A stretch of DNA of 64,000 nt from Eremophila alpestris peregrina (GCA_009792885.1 WMCF01000170.1:397957-461956), one strand, 5' to 3'. Shown: positions 35,748 to 47,169, counted from the first letter of the stretch. Notes: generated from the letters alone by a model not told the origin. Numbers and translations are program-made.

Positions 35748-36720
35748 GACCACATGTGCACCAGGACCACCTCTTTCTGAGACCCAGTGGGCCAGTTCCA
35801 AGAGCATGCCTCTGTGGGGCTTGCCAGCACCTCTGATCCAGCCCTCTGGGGGTGTACCTGCGCCTCCAACCCAGCCTCTGGGGATGGGTCTGGGAAATGA
35901 GTCACCAGGACTTCCTGGAGACATGATACTGGGAAGCAAAGCTGCTGTCCTAAATGCACTGCCCCTGCCAGAGTTGGAGCTGTCCCTGGAATATATACCA
36001 GCAAGGGATGCAGGAGATACCAGCAGAGAAAGCCAGAGCCATCGTCCCTCTGTATTTCATCACATTTGCAACTGAATCTGAGCTGCTGCTCTGCATCAGC
36101 AGACCAGACAAAGAAGGGTGTTTGTGTCACCACGGCTTCCCCTCCAAGCCTTTCTACACCTTTAGCCAACAACTGTAAGTTTATCAGGGCATGGGCAAAG
36201 CCCTTGCGGGGAGCCCAGCGAGTGAAAAGTGGAGGCAGAGGCAGCATGAGGGGCCGTGGTGCCATGGGGGCAGTAGTGATTGGGCTGTCCTGAAAACATG
36301 ATGCCAGCTGCATGGCACAGGTGCCACACAGCGGCATGAGGCAGGCCATCCATCCCCTCAGCAGGCCCAGGCAGACATCAGCAGCTCTCTGTGTAAGGGC
36401 AGTAAAGAAGCAAACCAAGGAACTTAACAGCACCAGCCAAGACAATGCCAACAGAGGCAGGGCCAAGCTCCTACCTCACACATGCAGTACCATGTGCTTG
36501 GTGAAGTGTGGTCCCCTTCTGAGATGTTCACGGAGCACCACTGCCACTCCGCCTGCCACTTCGACTCTACTAAAGCTTTCATATCCTGCAAACTCTGATA
36601 AGCTAATACTAAATAAAGGAAAAGGTTGGGCTAGATTAATCTCCCCTTCCCCAAGAGGGAAGACTGCAGCATCTGAATGTGCTAAAGTTTAAAGTGATTC
36701 ATACAACACATCTTTGTTAG

Positions 36721-37112
36721 CTAGTTCTCTTGCAGTTACTGTTGAAGGTATTATGCCAGTGTTACTAATATGGACTACAATTTGTTGAATATATCTTGAA
36801 GTTTATAGTACAATGCTCGTTGATTCTGCTTTTTGTGCATTCTATAGGCATCATGTTTGCTCAATCAACCTGAAAAACTATTCCCACTGTTTTGAATTCA
36901 AATTGTCAACTGCTGTCAGGAGTGTTTGTAGCAGCAAGCTAAACGTGTTGTTTCCCACAATTAATTAATAGAAAATTTCTGCATTTATATTCATATAGCA
37001 ATTCCTACACGATTTTTAAAGAGTCAGTACTGATATTATACCAGTGTTACCACTATCCCAAACCTTCATTTAAAATTGCTTTTATGAATAAATGCTCCTG
37101 TAATAGCAGGGC
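36721..37112. other. Spacer between two ERVs in GABPA intron 1
   Basis: A+T-rich DNA, nothing recognised; could contain remnants of a 3' LTR of the preceding element. Confidence 0.5.
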
Positions 37113-37666
37113 CTGCTCGGTTGGTGGAGCCTCAGGTGTTAACTAACCAGGTGGCCTTTGCTAGATGCTGCTCCCAATTTTTAAAAGATCCCCCATCCAA
37201 ATGCTTTCAAGGTGGTTTTTATCAGTCCATTGTATCTCTCCACTTTGCTGGCAGCTGGTGCATGGAAGGGGATATGCTACACCCACTCAATACCATGTTC
37301 CCTAGTGCAGGCGTTTATAAGGCTACTCTTGAAATGAGTACCGTTGTCAGACTTAATCCTCTCAGGGGTACCATGCCTCCAAAGGACTTGCTTTTCAAGA
37401 TCTAGGATGGTGTTACAGGCTGTAGCATGAGGCGCAGGGTAGGCTTCTAGCCATCCAGTGGTGGCTTCTACCATTGTGAGCACGTAGCGCTTACTATCGT
37501 GGGTTTGGGGCAGGGTTATGTAGTCAATCTGCCAGGCCTCCCCATAGTTATATTTGGACCACCACCCACCATACCATAGGGGCTTCACCCGCTTGGCCTG
37601 CTTCACTGCAGCACACGTCTCACAGTCATGGATAACCTGAGAAATACCGTCAGTGGTTAGATTCAC
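37113..37666 (-). pseudogene. ERVL integrase core
   Basis: The frame 37666-37277 encodes the zinc-binding end (H-D-C-E-T-C), then the catalytic core with D in WQIDYI and D in SDNGTHF. A stop near 37277 interrupts it; beyond the stop, in the same frame, the third catalytic residue appears in a KVERYN motif, completing the DD35E triad. Integrase joins proviral DNA to the host chromosome. The in-frame stop makes it a pseudogene. Confidence 0.8.
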
Positions 37667-37891
37667 CCCTCAGTCTCGTGCCCACTTACAGGCCCTGGTG
37701 ACCTGAGGCATCATGGGCCCATCAAGCTAGGAATAACTCTCCCTTGTGTTGCCAATCTAAGTCTGTCTTTGACACCTCTATCTTTGCAGCCTGATCTACC
37801 TGGGCTGATCAAACTGGGTTTGCTGCATATAGAGTTCATCTGCACACAGATGTTTTGGTGATCCTTATTAGCTCTGCTCTTGGGGACAGGG

Positions 37892-38481
37892 TGTTGGGGG
37901 TTAGATTTGGGTTTGGTTTTTTTTTTTTTCTTTTGGAATTTTTTCCCTCAAGTTGCTAAGACACTAAGGACTGAGTGCTTGTCAGCACTTAATGAAAGAC
38001 AAAAGAAACCAGGGAAGACCAAAGGGACGGGGAGCTGGGGGGTGGGCACTCTTCCCCTTGGCACTCCGGAGAGAGGACACCCAGGCTGTTCGCTTGCTGC
38101 GAGAGGAGTTTCACTGTCACCACCGACTCCACTCCTGGGAAAACCTACCACCATTTGCTTGTGTGCCCAGCGATTTCTGAGCTCGCCTCCTGCCTTGCTG
38201 GAGTGGGCCCGGCCCTGTCCTGATTCTTTCCGGCCTGCTTTGAGGCTTTTGCCTATGCTGACCTCACATCCCTGCTCAGCCAGGACGTCTCTGCTGCTCC
38301 AGCCACCACTGTGGAACTGCCCATCTACCTCATCACCAGCCCAGGATCTCCCACTGTTACAGCTTGGTGCCTCAGAGCCACTGGGATCAGACTGCCCTGG
38401 GTCTTGTGGTCCATTGAGGTTCTTGGTTCTGCCTTATTATTAATGTTGTAGCTGTTCATTTGTTTGTTTGCTTGTTTTGTT

Positions 38482-38530
<49 letters not shown>

Positions 38531-38696
38531 TATGTAAGCAAAAAAACCCTGTTATTCCCTTTCCCACATCTTTTTTGCCTGAAAGCCCCTTAATTTCAAA
38601 TTTATAATAATTTGGAGGGAGGGGGTTTGCATTCTCCATTGCAAGGGGAGAGCTCCAGCTTTTCCCTAGCGGACACCTGTCTGTCAAACCAAGACA
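37892..38696 (+). mobile_element. Solo LTR, 'TGTTG...AAGACA' family, copy 3 (inside ERVL)
   Basis: 805 bp from TGTTGGGGG to CCAAGACA, flanked by perfect 5 bp duplications CAGGG (37887-37891 and 38697-38701). It splits the ERVL relic between RNase H and integrase, so it is younger. It contains a GATA tetranucleotide tract at about 38485-38530. Confidence 0.88.
38487..38532. repeat. (GATA)n microsatellite
   Basis: About ten tandem TAGA/GATA units inside LTR copy 3, at the site where the other copies carry a TA-rich tract. Likely variable in length between individuals. Confidence 0.9.
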
Positions 38697-39290
38697 CAGG
38701 GTCATCCACATGGTGGACTTTCACAGATAGCTTCTCTACCCTGGTACCGATATCTTTCCATTCATCAGCAGCCCAGACTGGTTTTCCTCTACGCTGCCAA
38801 TTAGACTTTTTCCACTTCTTTATCCATCCCCACAGAGCATTGGCTACCATCCATTAATTGGTATAGTGGTAGAGCTTTGGCCACTTTTAGCAATGTCCAG
38901 GGCCAGCTGAATGGCTTTGAGTTCAGCAAGTTGGCTTGATCCACCTTCTCTCTCAGTAGCTTCTGCAATCTGTTGTGTGGGGCTCCATACAGCTGCTTTC
39001 CACTTTCATTTCATCCCTACAATGTCACAAGAACCATCAGTAATAACAGTGTATCGTGTTTCTTCCGCTGGCAGTTGGTTGGACAGTGGAGCTTCTTCAG
39101 CAGGTGTCACTTGCTCTTGTTCCTCTTCATCAGTGAGACCAAAATTGTCACCTTCTGGCCAATTTGTAATTATCTCCAAAATCCCAGGGCGATTCAGTTT
39201 TCCAATACAGGTGTGCTGTGCGCAATCCATTAGTTCCATGTGGCATTGGTGCCATGGTGGGTAGAGAGAATCTTTCCTTTGAATATCCAC
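38697..39290 (-). pseudogene. ERVL RNase H region
   Basis: Frames 39290-39006 and 38850-38602 on the minus strand. The first ends with YTVITDGSCD, the strand and first catalytic Asp of retroviral RNase H; the second continues with a W-x-W-x-K-K-W pattern. They are in different frames and the second is cut by LTR copy 3. Confidence 0.6.
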
Positions 39291-39375
39291 CCTGGCACTG
39301 GTAGTCTGGGTGCTAGGAGGAGTTGTGCTTCAGTGTCTATTACCTCTGAGGTGGCTTGAACTCTTTCATAGGTGG

Positions 39376-40251
39376 TCAAGATTTTCTTCTCTCTTGGGGT
39401 GTATTGGCTTCTGACCCTCTGTAGCTTTGACTCCAAAATCCTAATGGTCGACCTCGAGTCTCCCCAGCCAAAGGCTCCAGGACAGACCATGGCTCCCGGC
39501 TGCAGAGTAGAGCATGTTCTTCACATGTGGTCCTGTCCTGACTGGGCCAAGGGCCACCATGAGTGATCTCCGGCTTGACCTGGGCAAAGGCTTGTTGCTG
39601 TTCAGGGCCGCACTGGAAATCAATCTTCTTGCAGGTAATCAGGTAAAGAGGGCTCACAATCTGGCTGTACTCAGGAATGTGCATTCTCCAAAAGCCAATG
39701 GCATCTAAAAAAGCTTGTGTTTCATTCTTGTTGGTTGGTGGAGACATTGCTGTTACCTTATTGATGACATTGGTGGGAATCTGACGCTGTCCATCTTGCC
39801 ACTTTACTCCCAGGAACTGGATCTCTTGATCAGGTCCCTGAACTTTGCTCTTGGTGGCGAAACTGGCTTTCAGGAGAATGTGGATGATTTTCTCTCCTTT
39901 CTCAAACACTTCTGCTACCATGTTCCCTCCCACAATCATGTCATCAATGTACTGCAGATATTCTGGAGCTTCACCCTTTTCTAGTGCAGTCTGGATCAGT
40001 CGATGGCAGATGGTGGAACTGTACTTCCACCCCTGGGACAACTGGTTCCAGGTGTACTGCACTCCCCTCCAGGTAAAAGCAAATTGAGACCTGCATTCTG
40101 TGGCCAGGGGAATGGAGAAAAGTGCATTAGCAATGTCAATAGCAGCATACAGCTTTGCTGCCTTGGACTCCAGCTCGTATGGGAGCTCCAACATGTCTGG
40201 CACAGCAGTGCTCAATGGTGGAGTCACTTCATTCAGGCCACAATAGTCCAC
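39376..40251 (-). pseudogene. ERVL reverse transcriptase fragment
   Basis: A 291-codon open frame with RT landmarks in order: IDIANALFSIPL (first catalytic Asp in motif A), the FAFTWRGVQYTWN segment, the YIDDM catalytic box (YxDD), and the thumb-side FLGVKWQ and PPTNKNETQAFL segments. The frame starts right at the border of LTR copy 4, which has removed the upstream fingers to the far side (41153 onward). The sequence upstream of the LTR (41153-41509) is the missing N-terminal part. Confidence 0.85.
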
Positions 40252-40254
40252 AGT

Positions 40255-41152
40255 TGTCGGGTTAGATTTGATTCTTTTTTTTTTTTTTTTCTTATGGAAT
40301 TTTCTCCCTTAAGTTGCTAGGACAGCAAATACGGAGTCCTTATCAGTACTTAACCAAAGACAAAGAGGTGGCCAGGGAAAATAAGGGAGAACCTGGCTAC
40401 ACCCTTTTTCTGTCTCTGGGAGGTCCTCCCTCAGAGGGGGAAGATAACACAAGATTTTGGGGACAGAAAACAGATGGGGGCTGGGTGACAGTCACTCATG
40501 CTCTTGGGATTCGGGAGAGAGGACACAGCCAGCCTACTCTGCTCGTTGCAGAAGGAATTCACTGTCACCACTGACTCCAGTCCTGGGAAACCTACCACCA
40601 TCTGCTCGTGTGCCTGGGAATTCTGAGCTTGCCTCCTGCCCTGTTAGAGCGGGGCCAGCCCCTGTCCTGCTGCCACCGCTTCTCCGGCACTGCTTTGAGG
40701 CTTTTGGCTTCGCTGTGACCTCGCACCCCTGCCCTGCTGGGACATCCCTGCTGCTGTTCCAGGGACATCCCTGCTGTTCCAGGGACATCCCTGCTGTTCC
40801 AGCCACCACTGCGGAACTCCCCATCTACCTCCACCAGCCCGGGATCTTCTGCCATTCCAGCTTGGTGCCTCAGGGCCACCGGGATCAGACTGCCCCGGGC
40901 TTTGTGGAGCAAAAGCCCCTCCAGGTTCTTGGTTCTGTTTTATTATTAATGCTGTAGACGTTTGTTTGTTTGCTTTGTTATATATGTATATATATTAGTA
41001 AAGAAGCGTTATTCCTACCCCCACACCTCTGCCTGAGAGCCCCTTTAATTTTATAAATTATAATAATCTGGAGGGAGGGGTTTTTGAATTCTCCATTCCA
41101 AGGGAGGTTCTGCTTTTTTCCCTAGCAGACAGGTGTCTTTCAAACCAAGACA
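40255..41152 (+). mobile_element. Solo LTR, 'TGTTG...AAGACA' family, copy 4 (inside ERVL RT)
   Basis: 898 bp from TGTCGGGTTAG to CCAAGACA, flanked by ACAGT (40250-40254) and ACAAT (41153-41157), a 5 bp duplication with one change. It interrupts the RT of the ERVL relic. It carries about three tandem copies of a 20-21 bp unit ('ccagggacatccctgctgtt') at 40755-40802 that is single in the other copies. Confidence 0.86.
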
Positions 41153-41738
41153 ACAATCAGTCCCCATTCTCCTTCAGACTTGTGCACAGGCCAAATGGGA
41201 CCGTTGAAGGGTGAGTGGGTTTTGTTGACCACCCTTTGGCTCTCCAGCTCACGGATCATCGTGTCGATGGGAATCACAGCATCTTGAGTTGTTTTGTACT
41301 GTCAGCAGTGCACTGTTGAAGTGGCAATTGGCACTTGTTGTTCTTCCCCCTTCAGAAGTCCTATTGCAGATGGGTTCTCTGATAGTCCAGGCAAGGTAGT
41401 CAATTGCTTGACACCCTCTGTCTCTACAGCCACTATCCAAAATGCCTACCTGAGTCCCTTTGGGTCTTTGAAATACCCACTTTGGAGAAAATCTATACCC
41501 ACAATGCATGGGGCCTCTTGGCTAGTCATAATAGGGTGTTTCTTCCTCTCAGGCTCACATCAGCTTCCACCAAAGTAAAATCCTGTGATCCCTCCGTTAT
41601 GCCAGAAATAGAAACAGATTCTGCCCTCACAAGTCTTGATGGGATTAATGTGCAGCGTGCACCAGTGTCGACCAAGGCCTCATTTTTTGTGGTCCTCATG
41701 TGCCAGGCCAACAAATCCACACTGTCCAAAAACCACAC
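41153..41738 (-). pseudogene. ERVL protease and RT N-terminal part
   Basis: The frame 41738-41526 contains ALVDTGA, the active-site motif of a retroviral aspartic protease. It is followed at 41509-41249 by a separate frame leading into the RT fingers; the stretch next to the LTR encodes the W-P-V-H-K type RT start. Frame changes show decay. Confidence 0.65.
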
Positions 41739-42163
41739 TTTTCCTTAACCTCTACCTGTCTAGAGGCAGGGCCCCTCTAAGCCTGGTTATCCTTCTTTCC
41801 CTGGGCATATGTCTTGGAGGTTCCTTCAAGGGGGTTCGGACATGTCATCATCATCATAGCTGGCAGTCGGCTATGGGGTACTGGAGCTGCTTCCTTTTTG
41901 GTGGAACTTCCTCTCTAAGTCTTGCTGTCCTTCAATTCAAGCACCCATTGTGCCAGAGCAGCAGATTTTCCATCTCATCTCCTCATACTTTCTCCACAAT
42001 CATGCAGGAAGAACCACAGCTCAACTTGTGGAGTGTACCTTCTCCCTGTCTGGGGGATGTCTGTGTTTGGTGACAGAACTTCTGATCTGTATTGCTGAGA
42101 TTTGGAGAAGGTCCTCTTTAATCTCCCCCCAGAGTTTCTTGTGATCCTTCTCAATCTTATTTT

Positions 42164-43102
42164 CTAATTTCTGCAGACATGTTTCCACAGCTGCAATTCT
42201 TGCATGTGCTGGGCCATGAACAGCATCTGCATTGCTCGGAGCCTCCTCGCCAAATCAAGCACGGTTTTCTCCATATAATCCCACTTAATTATTGCTGAAG
42301 CAGAAGCATATTCTTGTGACCCAAATTGTACAAGTTTTCGCCACATCACAGGTGTACATGGTACCAAGGCTGGGTTCCTAATGTTTAGGTCATCCGAGAA
42401 GACAATCTCTGCCACTGCCATTTCTCTCAAGCACTGAATCCATTGTTCTATGGTCTTCCACTGGGTTTGCTGCATATAGAGTTCGTCTGCACACCGATGT
42501 CTTTGTGCAACCCTTCCCAGGACCCATGCACAGAGACTATGAGGGTTATCCCCCCTCATCATTCCTTGGTCAATAACTGGATCATGTGACAGGAATCCTA
42601 AATGCCTTGCATCAGTGCCATCCAGAATTGTAGCCTCACCTGCAGCATCCCAAAGACTGACTAACCAACTAATTATAGATTCATCAGGTCACTGAGTGTA
42701 ATCCTTTCTTAGGCCATGAAGGTCCTTCAGGGAAAAGGACTCAATAGTAACATCTGATTTTGTGTCAGTTGCTTTGACTTCTGATTTTGTGTCAGGAGCT
42801 TGTTTTGAGGGTCCTTCCCCCGGATCATCATCCACTGGTCAATCGGTTTTGTCTGTATCCTTCTTTCTCACAGTGACTGCCAGTGGCTTAGACTCACTGT
42901 CTGGTTTAGCTACTGGCTTAGGCTCACTGTCCGGTTTAGCTACAACCTGAGTGCCTGGGGTGTTGGCTGATTTATCTCCCTGCCCCTCTGCCTCTACCTG
43001 CTGCCCTATAGTATCTAGCAGCATGTGATAAGCATATGCCAGGATCCAGTTTGTTGCAGGGAGCTTTTTCTCCTTAGAATCATCATGGCAGTTCTCCTCC
43101 AA
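42164..43102 (-). pseudogene. ERVL gag fragments
   Basis: Two minus-strand frames (42562-42164, 132 codons; 43102-42839, 87 codons). The first has a helical pattern with a W-x-x-L-V-Q-F-G-S-Q-E-Y segment near the end and resembles the Gag-like segment at 54.5-55.0 kb of the second ERVL provirus. The second has a tandem repeat of a K-P-D-S-E-x-K-P-(V/L)-A unit. Positions upstream of protease support a Gag assignment. Confidence 0.5.
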
Positions 43103-43577
43103 GTATTTTCCTACCTCGTCTGGGTTCTGAATTTGTTCACGTGAAAATTCCCAAGCTGGGGAATCAGAAAATTCCTTCAGGGTTCAGCCCATTCTCTCTC
43201 ATTGTCCACACGACTCAGGATTTTCCATACCTGGGTTTACTCCTGGGTCAGGGATCTCATCAGATCCTCTGGGAATCTCAGCCCTCATTCTAGAGTAGCT
43301 GCAGACCATATAGAGGATGCTTACCAAATGAAATACCAAGAAGGTAGTATCTTTAACATTCAGGGGAAACTAAACATTCTCCAAAAGTGACATAACAGAT
43401 TCAAAAGAGAAGAAGGAAAGGAAAGGCTGAAAAGCCTCATCCCATGCTCCTCGTCTAACAAACTGGATGCAATTACTAATAAACCCCGAAAACAAGCTAC
43501 TGGAACTGGGTTGCAGGGTAGGATGAATAAACGATAAACCATACATATTTGGAACAAACTCCAGCACCTTTATCAAG

Positions 43578-43740
43578 TGTTTTTGTCTCAGGGAATTGCC
43601 CTCAGAGGGGGAAGATAACTCGAGTTTTGGGGCCAGGTAAAGGATAGAGGCCGGGGGCAGCTACACGGCATCTTACTCTCAGCATTTTGGAGAGGACAGC
43701 CAGGCTGTTGCTTGCTGTGGGAGGAGTTTACTGTCACCAC
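43578..43740 (+). mobile_element. LTR copy 5, left fragment (host of nested LTR)
   Basis: Begins in the middle of the same LTR family ('tctcaggg...ctcagagggggaag') and runs to 'ctgtcaccac', where copy 6 has inserted. The rest of copy 5 resumes at 44618. Its 5' third is missing. Confidence 0.8.
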
Positions 43741-44617
43741 TGTTGTCTTGGTTTGAAAGACAGGTGTCTGCTAGGGAAAAAGGCAGAACCTCCCTTGGAA
43801 TGGAGAATTCAAAGACCCCTCCCTCCAGATTATTATAATTTATAAAATTAAAGAGGCTCTCAGGCAGAGGTATAGGGGTAGGTATAATGCTTCTTTACTA
43901 ATACATATACATATATAACAAAGCAAACAAACAAACAAACAAACAGCTACAGCATTAATAGTAAGACAGAACCAAGAACCTGGAGGGGCTTTTGCTTCAC
44001 AAAGCCCGGGGCAGTCTGATCCCGGTGGTCCTGATGCACCAAGCTGGAGTGGCGGAAGATGGAGGGTAGATGAGGTAGATCAGAAGTTCCACAGTGGTGG
44101 CTGGAACGGCAGCAGGGATGTCCCAGCAGGGCAGGGGTGCAAGGTCACAGCGTAGCCAAAAGCCTCAAAGCAGTGCCGGAGAAGCGGTGGCAGCAGGACA
44201 GGGGCTGGCCCCGCTCTAACAGGGCAGGAGGCAAGCTCAGAATTCCCAGGCACACGAGCAGATGGTGGTAGGTTTCCCAGGACTGGAGTCAGTGGTGACA
44301 GTGAATTCTTTCCGCAACGAGCAGAGTAGGCTGGCTGTGTCCTCTCTCCCGAATCCCAAGAGCATGAGTGACTGTCACCCAGCCCCCATCTGTTTCCTGT
44401 CCCCAAAATCTTGTGTTATCTTCCCCCTCTGAGGGAGGACCTCCCAGAGACAGAAAAAGGGTGTAGCCAGGTTCTCCCTTATTTTCCCTGGCCACCTCTT
44501 TGTCTTTGGTTAAGTACTGATAAGGACTCCGTATTTGCTGTCCTAGCAACTTAAGGGAAAAAATTCCATAAGAAAAAAAAAAAACAAACAAAAAAACCCA
44601 AATCTAACCCTGCAACA
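43741..44617 (-). mobile_element. Solo LTR, 'TGTTG...AAGACA' family, copy 6, nested in copy 5
   Basis: About 875 bp in reverse orientation (TGTCTTGGTTTG at 43744 to CCCTGCAACA at 44617), inserted into copy 5. ACCAC flanks both sides (43736-43740, 44618-44622) if three extra terminal bases are counted. It is almost identical over long stretches to the reverse complement of copy 4. Confidence 0.85.
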
Positions 44618-45155
44618 ACCACCAAGTCCGGTCCTGGGAAATCTACCACCATCTGCCCATGTGCCCAGGAATTCTGAGCTCACCTCCTCCTCCTGCCCTG
44701 CTGGACCTGGGCCAGCCCTGTCCTGCCACCACTGCTTCTTCAGCACTGCTTTGAATCTTCTTGCTACACTGTGTCCGCTGCACCCCCTTGCTTTGCCAGG
44801 ACAAACCAACCTTCCAGGTACCACTGCGGAGCTTCTGATAGATCTTATCCACCACCTGTTCCAGCTTGGTGCTCTGAGTACTGCAGGGCCACTGAGATCA
44901 GACTGCCCAAGGCTTTGTGAAGCAAAAGCACCTCAAGGTTTCCTGGTTCTGTTTATTATTAATGCTGTAGTAGTTGTTGTTTGTTTGCCTTGTTATACAT
45001 ACTAGTAAAAAACTGTTATTCCTATCCCCACACCTCTGCCTGAGAGCCCTTTGATTTTCTAAATTGTACTAATTTGGAGGGAGGGGGTTTGAATGCTCCA
45101 TTCCAAGGGAGGCCCTGCCCCTCCCTAACAGACACCTGTCTTTCAAAGCAAGACA
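44618..45155 (+). mobile_element. LTR copy 5, right fragment
   Basis: Continues copy 5 from 'aagtccggtcctgggaa' to its end at CAAAGCAAGACA (45155). Confidence 0.82.
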
Positions 45156-46385
45156 GGACTGGAGTCCAAACGGGCAGCTGGACTCGTAACTGTTCACTTC
45201 CTCTTCAAAGGGAGCTCATGGTTGAATCTCTCAGGCTTTGTTATTTTTGGATCCCTGGAGGGGCAGGAAAGAAGAACCCAGGCACAAAGAGCAGGTGCAC
45301 AAACAGCAAGTACACAAAGAGCAAGAAAGAAGGTTCTGCTGAGCACAGATACAAAGAAGGGAGACAGGTATAACTAATAACAACATAATTTAAACACATT
45401 AATTAAAATTCATAGACATCTAAAGGGGAAAATTATTTAGTCTTCCCTATACTAGCATAAAGAGACTTCTTACAATATATACATTTCACATGAAGCCTAG
45501 CTGTTTGTTCCTACAGGATGATGCAGAGTTTGAAAGCGAACATAGGTTCAGATGGGACCGAGCTGCTTCCCTGAAGGCTAGTGAGAGACAAGAAGACTCA
45601 AAGAGCCTGGCTTGCCTGGAGGGTTCATGTAGCAGGAACACTAAAAGAGCAGGATTTGTTCAAAGGAACATAAAAACTGCAATTGATTCCTGGAGGGTTA
45701 AGCCTACTGATTTCTACTTTTTCCTTCAACCTAACAAGCCCTAAGACTTACCTGTTAGCCAAGAAGAAATCTGACCTCCACTAACATACAAGAAGGCACC
45801 TGTCAACAGAGCCTTCTTCCTTTGCATTGACAGCCCAGTGCTACTCCAGCATCTTTTGCAGTAAGGAGAGTAGTCCCTTTGTTCTGTTTAAGATCTATCT
45901 TTTCCCTAAAACACAAGGAGCTATGCAAAGAATGAGCCCACTGTGAAACAGGTACACAAATGCTCTAACTAGAATTATGTTTGTTATCCTACCAGGTAAT
46001 TGTGAAATGGGGTGCAGTTCTGGAGCTCATACACATAATCAGCAGATATTGAAACCCAGTCACTGGAGTTATCTGTTCCCCAGAGAAGCTCTGGTGTGTG
46101 GAGCACGTTTCCCATCCATCTGTATTATCCAAATTATAAATACCAACACAAAGCAGGTAACAAAGCAGATAGCCTGTCCTTTACAGATCAGCTTTTAAAA
46201 CTCATGAGCCAGTTCACTTTTATGATGGAGATAGTGGAGCACTGAACAGGATGTGGGAAAATCACACCAAATTTCATGTGTTTAACTTCCTTATCAACAG
46301 CCTGAAATGAGAAAATGAAGCCAAAATGGGAGCTGTGGCTGTGCAGCATGTACCTGGCTGAACATTAGGAAGCAAAATATGCAAG
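45156..46385 (-). other. GABPA intron 1, unassigned
   Basis: No gene or clear repeat recognised. Short 'acaaagagcaag' repeats near 45275-45330. Confidence 0.6.
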
Positions 46386-46890
46386 ATCATGGGATCAATT
46401 AGGTTGGAAAAGACCGTCGAGATCATTATGACTGAACACCACATCAACTAGACCATGCCACTAAGTGCCATATCCAGTCTTTCCTTTAACATCTCCAGAG
46501 ATGGTGACTCCACCATCTCTCTGGGCTGCCTGTTCCAATGTCTCATTACCCTTTCAGTGAAGAAATTCCTCTTAGTGTCCAAGCTAAACCTCCCCTGGCA
46601 CAGCTTAAGACTCTTCTTAATCGTTTGTGAAAGAGCAGAGCCCGACCTCCACCTGGCTGCAACCTCCTGTCTGGGAATTGTAGAGAGACAGGGTCCTCCC
46701 CGGGCCTCCTTTTCCCCGGAATGAGTTCCCCCAGCTCCTCCTTATCAGACTTGTGCTCCAGACCCTTTTCCACTGCCTTTCTCTCGACTCGCTCCAGCCC
46801 CACCACATCCTTCGCGGAAAGAGGGGCCCAGAATTGGACACATCACTCGAGAGGCTTCTCACCACTGCAGGGGGAGAACCACAAAACGCC
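46386..46890 (-). mobile_element. CR1 LINE copy (about 500 bp)
   Basis: Reads in reverse as a CR1 3' region: 'aggttggaaaagaccgtcga', 'catctccagagatggtgact', 'ccctttcagtgaagaaattc', and continues into sequence encoding the end of the CR1 ORF2. It stops about 100 bp short of the CpG-island promoter. Confidence 0.85.
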
Positions 46891-47169
46891 ACATCCTGTT
46901 ACGTTTTTACCCAAAACAATGTTTTTACAAGCGGGGATAAGTTTTCACGCGCCGGGGAGGCCTCGCGAGCCCGGCGGCGATAGCAGTGGATCCTTGATCC
47001 CGGGGACCCGTCCCCGCCACCGCCGAGGCGCCTCCTCCCCGTGGGCCCCGCTTTCCGCGGCGCCTCCGTGTTGTTGTTTGAACCCGAAACGGAAATAGGA
47101 TCGCGGAGCCGCCAGGGGAGAAACGGAAACAAAACACAGGCCGGGCCGCGCTCACCCGCCGCCACTGTC

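Larger units (their letters stand above)
34197..36720 (+). mobile_element. Gag-only betaretrovirus-like ERV, degraded
   Basis: A plus-strand element in GABPA intron 1. The LTR end has TATAAAA at 34390-34396 and AATAAA only 14 bp later (34410-34415), an arrangement typical of betaretroviral LTRs with a very short R, and stops near CAACA at 34475. A Gag-like N-terminus starts at 34748. The following 2 kb is proline-, alanine- and cysteine-rich and full of short repeats, with no recognisable protease or polymerase. The left border and any 3' LTR were not found. Confidence 0.55.
37113..43577 (-). mobile_element. ERVL-type gag-pol relic interrupted by two LTRs
   Basis: A minus-strand retroviral internal region in GABPA intron 1. 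From right to left it holds Gag-like sequence (42164-43102), a protease with the DTGA motif (about 41650), reverse transcriptase (39376-40251), an RNase H start (39006-39290), RNase H remainder (38697-38850) and integrase (37113-37666). Two LTRs of another family are inserted at 40255-41152 and 37892-38696. Its own LTRs were not found. Domain order and the RT signature fit the avian ERVL group, an inference from resemblance. Stops and frameshifts show it is dead. Confidence 0.8.

Noticed and set aside
35744..36466. 240-codon minus-strand frame with a hydrophobic start
   Set aside because: Antisense to the gag-only ERV in repetitive G+C-rich sequence; no domain and no splice context. The hydrophobic N-terminus alone is not evidence of a gene.
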